From NCBI RefSeq assembly GCF_003966655.1, contig NZ_AP018795.1:1206001-1270000 (forward strand): a stretch of 64,000 nucleotides of DNA, in the 5' to 3' direction. Shown piece by piece: positions 45,561-54,411 of the stretch. This stretch comes from Acidithiobacillus ferridurans (lineage in GTDB: Bacteria > Pseudomonadota > Gammaproteobacteria > Acidithiobacillales > Acidithiobacillaceae). Below the pieces are notes generated by a model. That model was not told the DNA's origin. It saw nothing but the letters and a program-made list of their open reading frames with translations, and did no database searches. How positions within the stretch are numbered: position 1 is the stretch's first letter; each line of letters opens with the position of its first letter. The position numbers and the translations under genes are program-made.

Positions 45561-46904
45561 CTAAAATGCGTAGGTCAGCATCACCCGGTTGTAGATGAAG
45601 GAATGCCCCTTGTTGAAGCCGGCACCATTACCATATTGCGCACTCGTTCCGGTAGCCAGTTCCACCCGGTCACGAATGGAAAGCCCCTTGAATGCGCCAC
45701 CTGGAAAATAGGTCAGATCAAAATAGGGATAACTGCTGCTGCCATTATAATAGGTGGTGAAATGCGCAAATGCCGCGATGGCCAGGAATTTCTGGCCCAT
45801 CAAGTCAAGATGTTGTGCTACCTTGATCTTGTAACCATGCCCAGGCCCCAGATTATCCGCAAGGCCACGAATCATCGCCGTCGTATATAGTGGATCGGTG
45901 GCATAGCCCACGGTATAGGGTGACACTATTCCGCCGTTCAAAAATCCGCCAGTCTGCGGCGCAAGTGCGTTATAGGCCACGCTGAAGGTCCCGTCACCCA
46001 TACCGGTTTTGTAGTTCACGCCACCAATGACGCCCCAGGCCGTGGCGTCAACCCCTTGCCGGGAGAGCAGGGAAGCACCCCACTCACGCAGGTACTGGGC
46101 ACCCACAAATGGATCAACCCCGGTCCCGGTTTTCAGCGTATAATCCGCTGTCGTATAAAACATCTTGGCGAATTGATAAAAATCATAGTACCAGGCGGTC
46201 GCCTTGGCGCCCATCAGGGAATACGAGGCGCCAAAAGCCAGGGTACCACTGGTGGAGGGAGCGGTGGTCGGCAGCTGTGTACCACCACCATACAGTTTAT
46301 CCCCCTCGTAATTAGCGGGATAAAACAGGTTGTCATTGTAATAACTATTCGATGTGCGACTCTTCCAGCGGAAAATACGCATGCCATACAGGTGTAAATC
46401 GTGATAGGGCGAAACATCGGCAAACACACCCTGATAAGTGGCGGGCAACATGCGCGAATCGGAGCCGTTCATCCAGGGTGTATTCAGCTCCTGATCACCC
46501 GCCCGGATCAACAGCGTTTTGGGGATCTCATATTGGAGGTAAGCCTGCCCCAGGGCATCGATGGACTGCGGACCCATCACCGTCGCATCCAGATGTGGGT
46601 AGGTCGGTCCGCCACTGGTATCATTCGCCCCGAGCCCGTGCGCGGTAAAGAAACTGACGCCTACACCAAAGCCGCCCAGAAAAGGTGCCGTCTTGATATT
46701 CAGGATGCCCCCCAGACTAAAGACGTCCTGATTGTAGGTATTGGGTCCGGTTGCACCGTAATCCCGGCTGAAATAATAAGAGCGGATCTGGCCATCGATC
46801 TTGCTCTGCTTGAAAAAATCGGTCAGCGTTTCGGCCTGGGCTGAGGCACTGACGCCACACAGGACGGCGACCGTCGCGATGACAATGCGGTTTTTGATAA
46901 ACAC
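45561..46904 (-). CDS. Outer-membrane porin, OprD/OprO-like
   Basis: A 447-aa beta-barrel protein. Signal peptide ~1-24 ends ASAQA. The mature part is rich in alternating aromatic/polar strands and Gly/Asn/Ser/Tyr turns, and ends in a terminal Phe (LTYAF) as outer-membrane proteins do. GTG at 46904 is used because GGGAGGG precedes it and the signal peptide begins there. Four 11-bp repeats like a Pho box lie upstream, suggesting induction by phosphate starvation and perhaps anion uptake. Confidence 0.82.
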   Translation of the reverse strand: MFIKNRIVIATVAVLCGVSASAQAETLTDFFKQSKIDGQIRSYYFSRDYGATGPNTYNQDVFSLGGILNIKTAPFLGGFGVGVSFFTAHGLGANDTSGGPTYPHLDATVMGPQSIDALGQAYLQYEIPKTLLIRAGDQELNTPWMNGSDSRMLPATYQGVFADVSPYHDLHLYGMRIFRWKSRTSNSYYNDNLFYPANYEGDKLYGGGTQLPTTAPSTSGTLAFGASYSLMGAKATAWYYDFYQFAKMFYTTADYTLKTGTGVDPFVGAQYLREWGASLLSRQGVDATAWGVIGGVNYKTGMGDGTFSVAYNALAPQTGGFLNGGIVSPYTVGYATDPLYTTAMIRGLADNLGPGHGYKIKVAQHLDLMGQKFLAIAAFAHFTTYYNGSSSYPYFDLTYFPGGAFKGLSIRDRVELATGTSAQYGNGAGFNKGHSFIYNRVMLTYAF

Positions 46905-46961
46905 AACAACCCTCCCTCTTTGGTGTTCTTGAAATGATGCCACCTATGGTAAAGGACCAAC

Positions 46962-46999
46962 ATGACACTATTATGACTTTTTCATGAACTTTTTGTGAC
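46962..46999 (-). promoter_or_regulatory. Pho-box-like array of four 11-bp repeats
   Basis: Minus-strand pentamers GTCAC, TTCAT, GTCAT and GTCAT recur at exactly 11-bp steps (plus-strand starts 46995, 46984, 46973, 46962) with A/T-rich 6-nt spacers. That is the PhoB direct-repeat geometry. The array ends 57 bp before the porin start, with a possible -10 (TACCAT) about 12 bp further on. Confidence 0.65.
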
Positions 47000-47142
47000 G
47001 TTATATCTGCATTAATACAATCCCCGGTCGCCTTCGGCGAACGGGGTGCCGCACGACGAAATCCCCATCATCCCCCAAAGTCTTTGCATTACCCGATGTT
47101 CGTGGGAAACTGCAACCTGATCTGTTGCTCACCGGGATCCGC

Positions 47143-48075
47143 ATGCCACTGGAAATCCGTCACCTGCGCACTATGGAGGCAGTCGCCCAGTTCGGCAGCC
47201 TCGCCGCGGCGGCGCAACGCCTGCACCTCACCCAATCCGCGCTCTCCCACCAGTTGCGCGGGCTGGAAGCAGAATACGGTGTCAATCTCCTGGATCGGGA
47301 ACGTGGCGCGCAGTTACGCATGAGCCCCGCCGGAGAGGCCTTGCTGGCCGTGGCCCGGGAAGTGCTGCCGCGTATCCGGCAGATGCAGGAGGAACTGCGA
47401 CGGCGGGCAGCGGGCAACAGCGGCCGCCTGCGTATCGCCGTCGAATGCCATACCTGCTTCGACTGGCTGACGCCCGCCATGAACCACTTTCGCGAGAACT
47501 GGCCGGACGTGGAAATGGATCTGGTTTCGGGCTTTCAGCAGGATCCCTTACCCCTGCTCCAGAGCCATCAGGCCGACCTCATGGTGTTGACCGCCCCGGA
47601 TGCCATGGGCTGCGATATTATCGTGCACCCGCTCTTCGCTTATGAAGTCGTCGCACTGGTCAATCCGCGGCACACTCTGGCTGAACGCAGTTTTCTGACC
47701 CCCGCGGACTTTCTGGAAGAAACCCTGATCACCTACCCGGTAGAGGATCGCCGCCTTGATCTTTTTCGCGAATTTCTCCAGCCTGCGGGTATCCAGCCCT
47801 GGCGGCGGCGCCACGCGGAGCTCACCGTCATCATTCTTCAGCTCGTCGCCTCCGGGCAGGGCATCGCCGCGTTACCAGCCTGGGCGGTGGGAAGTTACGG
47901 CGAGAAAAACTATGTCCGCGCCATTCCTCTGGGATCGCAGGGTCTCTGGCAAACACTGCAGGCGGCCACCACGGCGGAGCAGGCGGAGCAGCCGCACATG
48001 CAGGCTTTCCTCGCCGAAATCCGCGCCAGCGTAGCGGCCAACCTGCTTGGGGTAAAGGATATTCCAGGCTTATGA
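47143..48075 (+). CDS. LysR-family regulator, MetR-like
   Basis: 310 aa. The HTH (LAAAAQRLHLTQSALSHQLRGLE, ~21-43) and effector domain (RIAVECHTCFDWLTPAMNHF, ~103-122; LITYPVEDRRLDLFREFLQPAG, ~195-216) align with MetR, the homocysteine-responsive activator of methionine genes. No met gene adjoins it, so the target is uncertain. It is divergent from the porin. The ATG at 47143 gives the canonical MetR start. Confidence 0.86.
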   Translation: MPLEIRHLRTMEAVAQFGSLAAAAQRLHLTQSALSHQLRGLEAEYGVNLLDRERGAQLRMSPAGEALLAVAREVLPRIRQMQEELRRRAAGNSGRLRIAVECHTCFDWLTPAMNHFRENWPDVEMDLVSGFQQDPLPLLQSHQADLMVLTAPDAMGCDIIVHPLFAYEVVALVNPRHTLAERSFLTPADFLEETLITYPVEDRRLDLFREFLQPAGIQPWRRRHAELTVIILQLVASGQGIAALPAWAVGSYGEKNYVRAIPLGSQGLWQTLQAATTAEQAEQPHMQAFLAEIRASVAANLLGVKDIPGL

Positions 48076-48112
48076 TCACCCTGCAACCGCGTTTCGACGG
48101 AGCCAAAAGCCG

Positions 48113-49504
48113 ATGACCATAACGCCCACCCAACGCCTGATTTTCGACCCGGAACTCATCCGCCGTTACGACCGGCCGGGGCCGCGCTACACCTCGTACC
48201 CCACCGCCCCCCATTTCCGCGAAGATTTCGATGAAAGGTCGCTGCAAGGCGCGCTCGACCGCTCCAATGCCAGCGGTCGCCCACTCTCCCTATACTTCCA
48301 TATCCCCTTTTGCGAGCACCTGTGTTTTTACTGCGCCTGCACCAAGGTGGTCACCCGCCATCACGAATGGGGAACACCCTATGTCGCCCATCTGGACCGG
48401 GAAATGGCCCTGACACGCGCCCACATCGACGGCAACCGTCCCGTGGACCAGCTGCATTTCGGCGGCGGCACTCCCACTTTCCTCCGCCGGCATGACATGA
48501 CCACCCTCCTGGACAGCATCCGCAAACACTTCCTTTTGCTCCCGGATGATCGAGGTGAATACGGCATCGAAATCGACCCGCGCGCGCTGGAGCCCGGCAC
48601 GCTCCGCCTCCTCCGCGACTTCGGCTTCAACCGCATCAGCATCGGGGTGCAGGATCTGGATACGGCAGTGCAGAAAGCCGTGCATCGCGAACAGAGTTTT
48701 GCACTCACTGCGGGTGTCATCGGCGAGGCGCGCCAGCTTGGCTTTCGCTCCGTCAGCCTTGATCTCATCTATGGCCTGCCCCTGCAGACCCCGGAAAGCT
48801 TTGCCCGGACGCTGGAGGCGGTTCTCGCCTTGCGCCCGGATCGCCTGTCCGTCTTCAATTACGCCCACCTGCCGGAGCGGTTCCCGCCCCAGAAGCGGAT
48901 CCCCGATGCGGACATCCCCAGCCCCGACACCAAGCTGCGCATCCTCGCCGAAAGCATCGCCACCCTGCAGCAGGCCGGTTATCTCTATATCGGCATGGAC
49001 CACTTCGCCCTGCCCGATGACGAATTGGCTATCGCACAGCGGGAAGGCAGTCTGTATCGCAATTTTCAGGGCTACTCCACCCATGCCGGGACGGATCTGC
49101 TGGCCTTCGGGATGAGCGCCATCGCCATGGTCGGCCCCACCTACAGTCAGAACATCAAGGATCTGGATACCTGGGGCGCCACCCTGGAGAGCGGCCACTT
49201 ACCGGTGGAGCGCGGCCTGCGCCTGAGCGACGAGGACCTGCTGCGCCGCCACATCATCACCCGTCTGATCTGCGATTTCAGCCTGGATTTTGCCGCGCTG
49301 AACCGACAGTTCGGTCTGGATTTCCGCCAGCATTTCGCGGCCAGCCTGCCCGCCCTGGAGGCCATGGCGAGTGATGGACTCCTGCACATGGACGCCCATA
49401 CCCTGACGGTCACGCCGCAGGGGCGGCTGCTGATCCGCCATATCTGCATGGCCTTCGACGCCTACCTCGCGCAAAAGCCGGTGCATTACTCACGGGTAAT
49501 TTGA
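48113..49504 (+). CDS. hemN: Oxygen-independent coproporphyrinogen III oxidase
   Basis: 463-aa radical-SAM enzyme of anaerobic haem synthesis. PRYTSYPTAPHF (~25-36), FHIPFCEHLCFYCAC with the CxxxCxxC cluster plus the extra Cys (~62-76), FGGGTPTFL (~114-122) and DLIYGLPLQT (~222) are all typical of true HemN and not of HemW. It starts 37 bp after the metR-like gene. No FNR-type box was seen upstream. Confidence 0.96.
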   Translation: MTITPTQRLIFDPELIRRYDRPGPRYTSYPTAPHFREDFDERSLQGALDRSNASGRPLSLYFHIPFCEHLCFYCACTKVVTRHHEWGTPYVAHLDREMALTRAHIDGNRPVDQLHFGGGTPTFLRRHDMTTLLDSIRKHFLLLPDDRGEYGIEIDPRALEPGTLRLLRDFGFNRISIGVQDLDTAVQKAVHREQSFALTAGVIGEARQLGFRSVSLDLIYGLPLQTPESFARTLEAVLALRPDRLSVFNYAHLPERFPPQKRIPDADIPSPDTKLRILAESIATLQQAGYLYIGMDHFALPDDELAIAQREGSLYRNFQGYSTHAGTDLLAFGMSAIAMVGPTYSQNIKDLDTWGATLESGHLPVERGLRLSDEDLLRRHIITRLICDFSLDFAALNRQFGLDFRQHFAASLPALEAMASDGLLHMDAHTLTVTPQGRLLIRHICMAFDAYLAQKPVHYSRVI

Positions 49505-49890
49505 GCGGCAATGGCCGACTCTAATCGACGATCCCAATAGCTAAGTGTCGCATTTCCCGGCCATCATGTGTGGACACGCACAGCCCGGCCCATTCCGGCA
49601 AGCGGCTGTCACCAGAGAAGCACAATGCTCCTGATATCGGGGTGCGACAATTTGCCGCATTTTACGGGAGTTCGGGTGGGCATAGGATTGTTCACGTCGC
49701 CGGAATCAGGTGTTGCCGCATTCCGGAACATACCGGCGGTACGCCGGCGCTGGGATTTGCGCTGGCGGCATGACGGCAAGGGACGGGTTGGGTGGGGCAG
49801 CGCCAAGACGCGATTCATGCCTTGTTTTTCGGTAAAATTGCCGTATGGTATTGAGGTGCACCGTACACACCGAAAGGAAGAGGTGGCGAC
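49505..49890. other. Gap of 386 bp without a gene
   Basis: I see no coding stretch with a ribosome-binding site. GAGGTGGCGAC immediately before 49891 is the start signal of the next gene; its promoter is presumably here. Nothing else stands out. Confidence 0.4.
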
Positions 49891-50825
49891 ATGAAACAGT
49901 TGCAAATGGGATATATGGTTTGGGCGAGTAGTCTCATACGGCGTTGGAAAATAGCCTTACCAATATCGCTGGTGGTGATTGTCTTATATGCGTCGGGATA
50001 TCTGGTGGCAGGCGCACCCGTCAGGCTGACAACGTTATTGCTGATGAACCTCAACCCTATCCCGTGGCTCGGGGCCATCGGCGTGATAACCTACTATTTT
50101 CAACAATATGATCGCTACATGGCAGATCGGGGCTCTGACGCGAACTGGTCCAAGTGGAAAGTGTGGACATTTGTTGCCGGAATACTGATGACGATGTTTC
50201 TTTGGGAATCTCCGCTCAATGCCTTTGTGCCTGAATCGATGACGCTGTACACCTTAAAGCTCATGGGTGAGTTCGAATTGGCGGCGCCACTGATCGTATT
50301 CGGAATTCCTTTTAAACTGATCGATGCAAAAACGAACGGCGCATTCTGGAAGCTGTTGCGATTCCTGCATCGCCCCCCGTTACCGCGGTTATTCTGGCCG
50401 TGATACTGGTGATATGGGACATGTCCGATCAGATGTCGCTGGGCTTAAAAAGCCCGTTGGTTTTTGCCTTGCTGCCGGGCGTTTATCTGGTTTCAGGAAT
50501 CATTGTCTGGATGCAGTCTCTTCAGGTGTTCCCGTCGTGGCCGAATCTGCGTAACCATTTGCAAAAGGCGCTTTACGTGTGGATCATGGAAATGGCCATG
50601 ATGGCGATGGGTGGCATCTGGTTCTGGAGCGCCATGAGCATGAATCCCGCGCAATCGTCTCATATGCTCTGGGGGCTGACCCCGTTGGTCGACGAACACC
50701 TTGCGGGAATGATGATGACCTTTCTTTCCCTGCCCACGATGAGCCTCGTAACCTGGCATTTCTGGCAATGGATGGAAGGCATTCTGGAACACCACAGCGA
50801 TCCGTCAGAATATACCGTCAACTGA
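49891..50825 (+). CDS. CtaG-like (caa3-type) membrane protein (1-nt frameshift at 50373-50378 as read)
   Basis: As read there are two frames, 49891-50403 and 50400-50825. One more C in the C6 run at 50373-50378 gives RPPVTAVILAVILVIW and joins them into a ~311-aa protein with seven or so hydrophobic spans. The segment WGLTPLVDEHLAGMMM resembles the LxDQQLAG block of the CtaG_Bsub/caa3_CtaG family, involved in cytochrome oxidase assembly. No cox genes adjoin it, so the functional assignment is tentative. Confidence 0.72.
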
Positions 50826-50926
50826 TCCAAAAGAGATCCCGGCGCGCCAGGATGACAAATGGCTCCAGGCGCGCCGCTTCCGTGCGGACTGACGGTCCCT
50901 GACCCTGAATTGCATGGTCTCGCTGG

Positions 50927-52054
50927 TCAAGTGTTCTCTCGCTTTCTCAGCATCAACACCTTGAAGCTCTCGCCCATTTCCTGCGGCAGGGTGAGCCGTT
51001 TGATCTCATTATTCAGGGCGAAGCGGCCGTCCTCACCCACCTGCGCACAAAGGCTGCCATACACCTCGGCCAGCCCGTATTCCACCAGAAAGCGGGCGAG
51101 ATGGCCATAAAAGGTCACCTCCAGCCCGGCCTCCACCGCAGCAGTCATCAGCGCGGTATAATCCACATGGGCGGTGAGGTCGCAGAGGCCTGGCAGATAA
51201 AAGGGATCATCCAGCCAGTGGTGGCGATAATAGGCGCGCAGGCTGCCCGTCTGCCGCTGCGGATGATAAAACTCCGCCGCCTCGTGCCCGTAATCGATCA
51301 GAAGGATGGCGCCGGAGTCCAGGCGGGCGGCGACCTCGTGCAGCCAGGATTCGGCAGTGAGGTTGATTTCCGTCCGATAGGGCCGGAGCCAATGCGTTAC
51401 ATAGGGCGCCAGCCGCGCCGCCAGAGGCACAGCGACCGGTGGAGGCAGCATCACCCAATCCAGTGCCTCGCCATTCCAGCGCACACCGCATTCGTGCAAC
51501 TGCCCGGAGGCGTCCAGCTCCAGCACCTGCACCGGCATGGCGTCCAGCACTTCGTGGGCGAGCATCACGCCACGCCAGTGCTCCGGCAGAGTTTGCAGAT
51601 GCTGAATACCAGTCACGGCTGACCGTTGCCGCACCTGCAAATCGGGGCTGGGTTCGAGCAAGGTGTAGGGTGTGTCCGGCAAAATATCCCGGATCTGGCC
51701 GGCCAGTGCGCCGCTCCCACCGCCAAATTCCAGAATGCCATCCAGCCCCAGATCGGGTTGCAAGGTCCGCGCCAGCACGGCGGCCAGCACCCGCCCCATT
51801 TCCGGTGCCGTGACGAAGTCGCCCGCCGCGCCGAAACGGGTCTGCCCCGCCATGTAATAGCCCAGCCCCGGCGCGTAGAGGGCGAGCTCCATATAACGAC
51901 GAAAGGGGATCACCCCACCTGCGGCATCGATTTCCCGCCGGATATGGGTCAGCAGTGCGGACGAGTGGGCCAGCGCATCGGCGTCCGGGGCGGGCAGACT
52001 TGTCTTGCGCGCCCCGTGAGAATGGGTTAAAAAATCGGGACGCTCTACGCGCAT
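50927..52054 (-). CDS. Class I SAM-dependent methyltransferase, NDUFAF7/MidA type
   Basis: 375 aa. FRRYMELALYAPGLGYYM (~52-69), GDFVTAPEMG, LEFGGGSGALA (SAM loop, ~112-122) and IDYGHEAAEFYHPQRQTGSLRAYYRHH (~243-270) are the hallmarks of the MidA/NDUFAF7 family. The mitochondrial member dimethylates an arginine of complex I. The ATG at 52054 follows AGAGGTG. Its start is only 10 bp from that of the divergent SDR gene. Confidence 0.9.
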   Translation of the reverse strand: MRVERPDFLTHSHGARKTSLPAPDADALAHSSALLTHIRREIDAAGGVIPFRRYMELALYAPGLGYYMAGQTRFGAAGDFVTAPEMGRVLAAVLARTLQPDLGLDGILEFGGGSGALAGQIRDILPDTPYTLLEPSPDLQVRQRSAVTGIQHLQTLPEHWRGVMLAHEVLDAMPVQVLELDASGQLHECGVRWNGEALDWVMLPPPVAVPLAARLAPYVTHWLRPYRTEINLTAESWLHEVAARLDSGAILLIDYGHEAAEFYHPQRQTGSLRAYYRHHWLDDPFYLPGLCDLTAHVDYTALMTAAVEAGLEVTFYGHLARFLVEYGLAEVYGSLCAQVGEDGRFALNNEIKRLTLPQEMGESFKVLMLRKRENT

Positions 52055-52063
52055 GGACACCTC

Positions 52064-52804
52064 TTGAAAGCTACCGGAAAAGTTGTTCTCATCACTGGCG
52101 CCGCCCGCAGGGTAGGCGCCGCCATTGCCCGCCAGCTCGCCGCGGAAGGCTGCCAGCTCGCCCTGCATTATAAGCGATCCGCCGCAGACGCCGAAGCCCT
52201 GGCGCAGGAGCTGCGCGCACGGCATGGAACCGAACCCTTGTTGATCGCGGGCGATCTGGCTGACCCAGAAACGCCCGCCCGCCTGATGGATGCCGCCATC
52301 GAGCATTTTGGTTGCCTGCATGGCCTCGTCAATAACGCTTCGCTGTACTCCCCTGCTCCTTTCGGCGCAATCACGCCGGGAGACTGGGCGGCGATGGAGG
52401 CCGTGCATCTGCGCGCGCCCCTCTTCCTGACCCAGGTTGCCGCACCGTATTTGCGAAAAACCAGCGGCGCCGTCGTCAACATTGGCGACATCCACGCCGA
52501 AATCCCTTTGCGCGGTTATCTCCCCTACAGTGTGACGAAGGCGGGCCTGCTGGCCCTGACCCGCGCCCTTGCCAAGGAACTGGGGCCGGAGATCCGCGTC
52601 AACAGCGTTTCGCCGGGCGTGGTGCTCTGGGCCGAGGACAAAGATCCACCGGACGGCGACCAGCAAGGGCTCATCGAACGCAACGCGCTCAAGCGCGTCG
52701 GCAGCCCGGAGGATATTGCCGGCGCCATCGCCTATCTGCTCTTCGATGCACCTTACGTCACCGGCCACAACCTCGTCGTCGACGGCGGCCGCATGTTATA
52801 TTGA
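52064..52804 (+). CDS. SDR-family pteridine-reductase-like protein
   Basis: 246 aa. NAD(P)-binding ITGAARRVGAAIA (~10-22), NNASLYSP (~90), IGDIHAE and the catalytic YSVTKAG (~156, Tyr-x3-Lys). The DIHAE and ELGPEIRVNSVSPGVVLW segments resemble FolM/pteridine reductases that reduce dihydropterins. The only family-consistent start is TTG at 52064, with no clear ribosome-binding site. Followed directly by the NifU-like gene. Confidence 0.85.
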   Translation: MKATGKVVLITGAARRVGAAIARQLAAEGCQLALHYKRSAADAEALAQELRARHGTEPLLIAGDLADPETPARLMDAAIEHFGCLHGLVNNASLYSPAPFGAITPGDWAAMEAVHLRAPLFLTQVAAPYLRKTSGAVVNIGDIHAEIPLRGYLPYSVTKAGLLALTRALAKELGPEIRVNSVSPGVVLWAEDKDPPDGDQQGLIERNALKRVGSPEDIAGAIAYLLFDAPYVTGHNLVVDGGRMLY

Positions 52805-52809
52805 CGGCC

Positions 52810-53193
52810 ATGCACACCACCGTAAAATCCCCCATCCGCTTTTACAGCGAAGAAGAACTGGACGCCCTGGAGGCGGAAGACCCCCTCGCCGCGGCCAAAA
52901 TCGCCCACGCCCAGGCCATGGCCGAACGCGGACTTGACCGCCAGAAACGCTACGGTCCCGACGACCCGCTGCCCGACCCTGCGGCCGTGGCAGAGGCAGT
53001 GCAAACGGTACACCACATCCTCCACCGCGATGGCGGCGATATCGAACTGGTGGAAATCATCGAACGCGACGTGCGCGTCCGCATGAAGGGCGCCTGCGCG
53101 GGCTGCCCCAATGCCGTCATCGATCTCAAACAGGTGGTCGAGCGTATCGTCGGCGCGGTGCCGGGAGTGGTCAGCGTGAGCAATACCTTTTGA
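52810..53193 (+). CDS. NifU C-terminal-domain Fe-S scaffold-like protein
   Basis: 127 aa. Residues ~55-127 are a NfuA/NifU C-terminal domain with the cluster-binding CAGC (CxxC) and the closing VERIVGAVPGVVSV. The first ~50 residues are charged and unrelated. An in-frame TTG at 52801, overlapping the SDR stop, is an alternative start. Likely an Fe-S carrier. Confidence 0.86.
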   Translation: MHTTVKSPIRFYSEEELDALEAEDPLAAAKIAHAQAMAERGLDRQKRYGPDDPLPDPAAVAEAVQTVHHILHRDGGDIELVEIIERDVRVRMKGACAGCPNAVIDLKQVVERIVGAVPGVVSVSNTF

Positions 53194-53225
53194 AGGCGGG
53201 CACAAATACGCCGCCCAAAGGACAG

Positions 53226-53291
53226 CAGCCCACCCAACTGGAAGGGATCGTGGAAGCCGATGAGACCTTCTTCCTGGAGTCCTTCAATTGA
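53226..53291 (+). mobile_element. IS1595-type transposase remnant
   Basis: A short open stretch reads LEGIVEADETFFLESF before a stop; this is the hallmark first-Asp block of IS1595-family transposases. Nothing else of the element remains. The rest of 53194-53460 shows only a 47-codon frame (53292-53435) I cannot identify. Confidence 0.6.
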
Positions 53292-53460
53292 ATGGTGACT
53301 CACACGTCAATCACCGCCGAGCGGGTTGATGAATCGAGTGGCTACGACGACGAAATACTCTTGGGCGGCATCCCGGATGCGTTCCACCAGATCCGGCTTG
53401 GGCAGAAATCCCTATTGCAGGGCAATGACCAGTAATCCACTGCTTTGTGACATGGGTCTC

Positions 53461-53868
53461 CTACTTGAAGGGCAGGGCTTCCTGCTGGATATGGAGGCTG
53501 CTGAACTCCGGGTCTTTATGGACTAAAGTCCCGTTACGCAGACGGGCGGTTGCCGCAATCCATGCGTCTGCTAACGATAAGCGATGCTTTGCCTTGATTT
53601 CGGCGGCAGCCACCAGTAATTCCGGGCTCTCGTGTATCCAGACAATGGGCAACGATTGCGCCTGTTCGTAGGCCAGTCGTGCCGCAGATTCTCCTTCATC
53701 CTTCCAGACGCGGTAGAGCAATTCCATTGCGGTTATAAAGCACGCACAACATGCCACTTCTCTACGCCATGCCTGCTCCAATAGTTCAGCTACCCGATCC
53801 GCGCCGGGCTCGTCGTCACGCAAGGTCAACAGCGCAGACGTATCCAGTATCCAGACCGACGCGCTCAT
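53461..53868 (-). CDS. PIN-domain toxin (VapC-like)
   Basis: 135 aa. ILDTSALLTLRDDEPG (Asp in the first strand), a central Glu in ITAMELLYR and LSLADAWIAATA with the later acid pair fit the PIN ribonuclease fold. The ATG at 53868 overlaps the AbrB-type antitoxin stop by 4 bp. With the upstream antitoxin it forms a second intact VapBC-class pair. Confidence 0.85.
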   Translation of the reverse strand: MSASVWILDTSALLTLRDDEPGADRVAELLEQAWRREVACCACFITAMELLYRVWKDEGESAARLAYEQAQSLPIVWIHESPELLVAAAEIKAKHRLSLADAWIAATARLRNGTLVHKDPEFSSLHIQQEALPFK

Positions 53869-54089
53869 TCCCGCCGTCGATCCCAATCCCGATCATCCAG
53901 CAACCGCTCGGTGGATTGCCCCTTGCCCTGCCCACGGAATGCCACAACCGGGTCGCGCGGCAATGGCACCACGCGAATTTCTTTTCCTTCCACGATCCAT
54001 TCCAAACCATCCGCTGGCCCCAGCGCAAAACGCTTGCGGATTTCAATAGGAATCACCGTTTGCCCGCGTGTTGTGATCGTGCTTCGCAT
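53865..54089 (-). CDS. AbrB/SpoVT-type antitoxin
   Basis: 74 aa. RSTITTRGQTVIPIEIRKRFAL is the swapped-hairpin AbrB DNA-binding domain; the rest carries the toxin-binding tail. AGGAGAG stands before the ATG and an AT-rich stretch upstream is the likely promoter/operator. It is paired with the PIN toxin. Confidence 0.86.
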   Translation of the reverse strand: MRSTITTRGQTVIPIEIRKRFALGPADGLEWIVEGKEIRVVPLPRDPVVAFRGQGKGQSTERLLDDRDWDRRRE

Positions 54090-54116
54090 GCCCCTCTCCT
54101 GAATTACATTTCCAGA

Positions 54117-54236
54117 CTAAATATAATTCATTTGCGGCCGATCCACCACAATCCAATACGCCTCATTCTGGCCGGTAACCCTCTCATAGTCCACGCGAGT
54201 GGTGGCGAGGGCGGGTGTTGTCCTGGCGTTACTCAT
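54117..54236 (-). CDS. Possible 39-aa protein upstream of the antitoxin
   Basis: An ATG-started frame with a GGA-containing leader, ending 28 bp before the antitoxin start. It reads TTRVDYERVTGQNEAYW in its middle and has no recognised family. It may be a remnant. Confidence 0.25.
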   Translation of the reverse strand: MSNARTTPALATTRVDYERVTGQNEAYWIVVDRPQMNYI

Positions 54237-54368
54237 GAGGTATCCATGCTAAGCACGCGATCGCCAACCAGGGCGCGGTTGCGAATCATCTTGTACAGAT
54301 GGGATGCGTTGACAGACCCTGGCGGCACGCGCCCCTCGGACTGCTTAGGATCCGAAAAGCGCAAATAG

Positions 54369-54409
54369 CTGTATACTCGCCGCGTTCTATCCATACGGCG
54401 AGCATACAG
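54369..54409 (+). promoter_or_regulatory. Long inverted repeat over the rimO promoter and start region
   Basis: CTGTAT-A-CTCGCCG (54369-54382) pairs with CGGCGAG-C-ATACAG (54396-54409): 13 pairs, one mismatch, 13-nt loop. The left arm contains TATACT, a good -10, and the right arm ends 2 bp before the rimO ATG where a ribosome-binding site should be. Confidence 0.65.
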
Positions 54410-54411
54410 CC

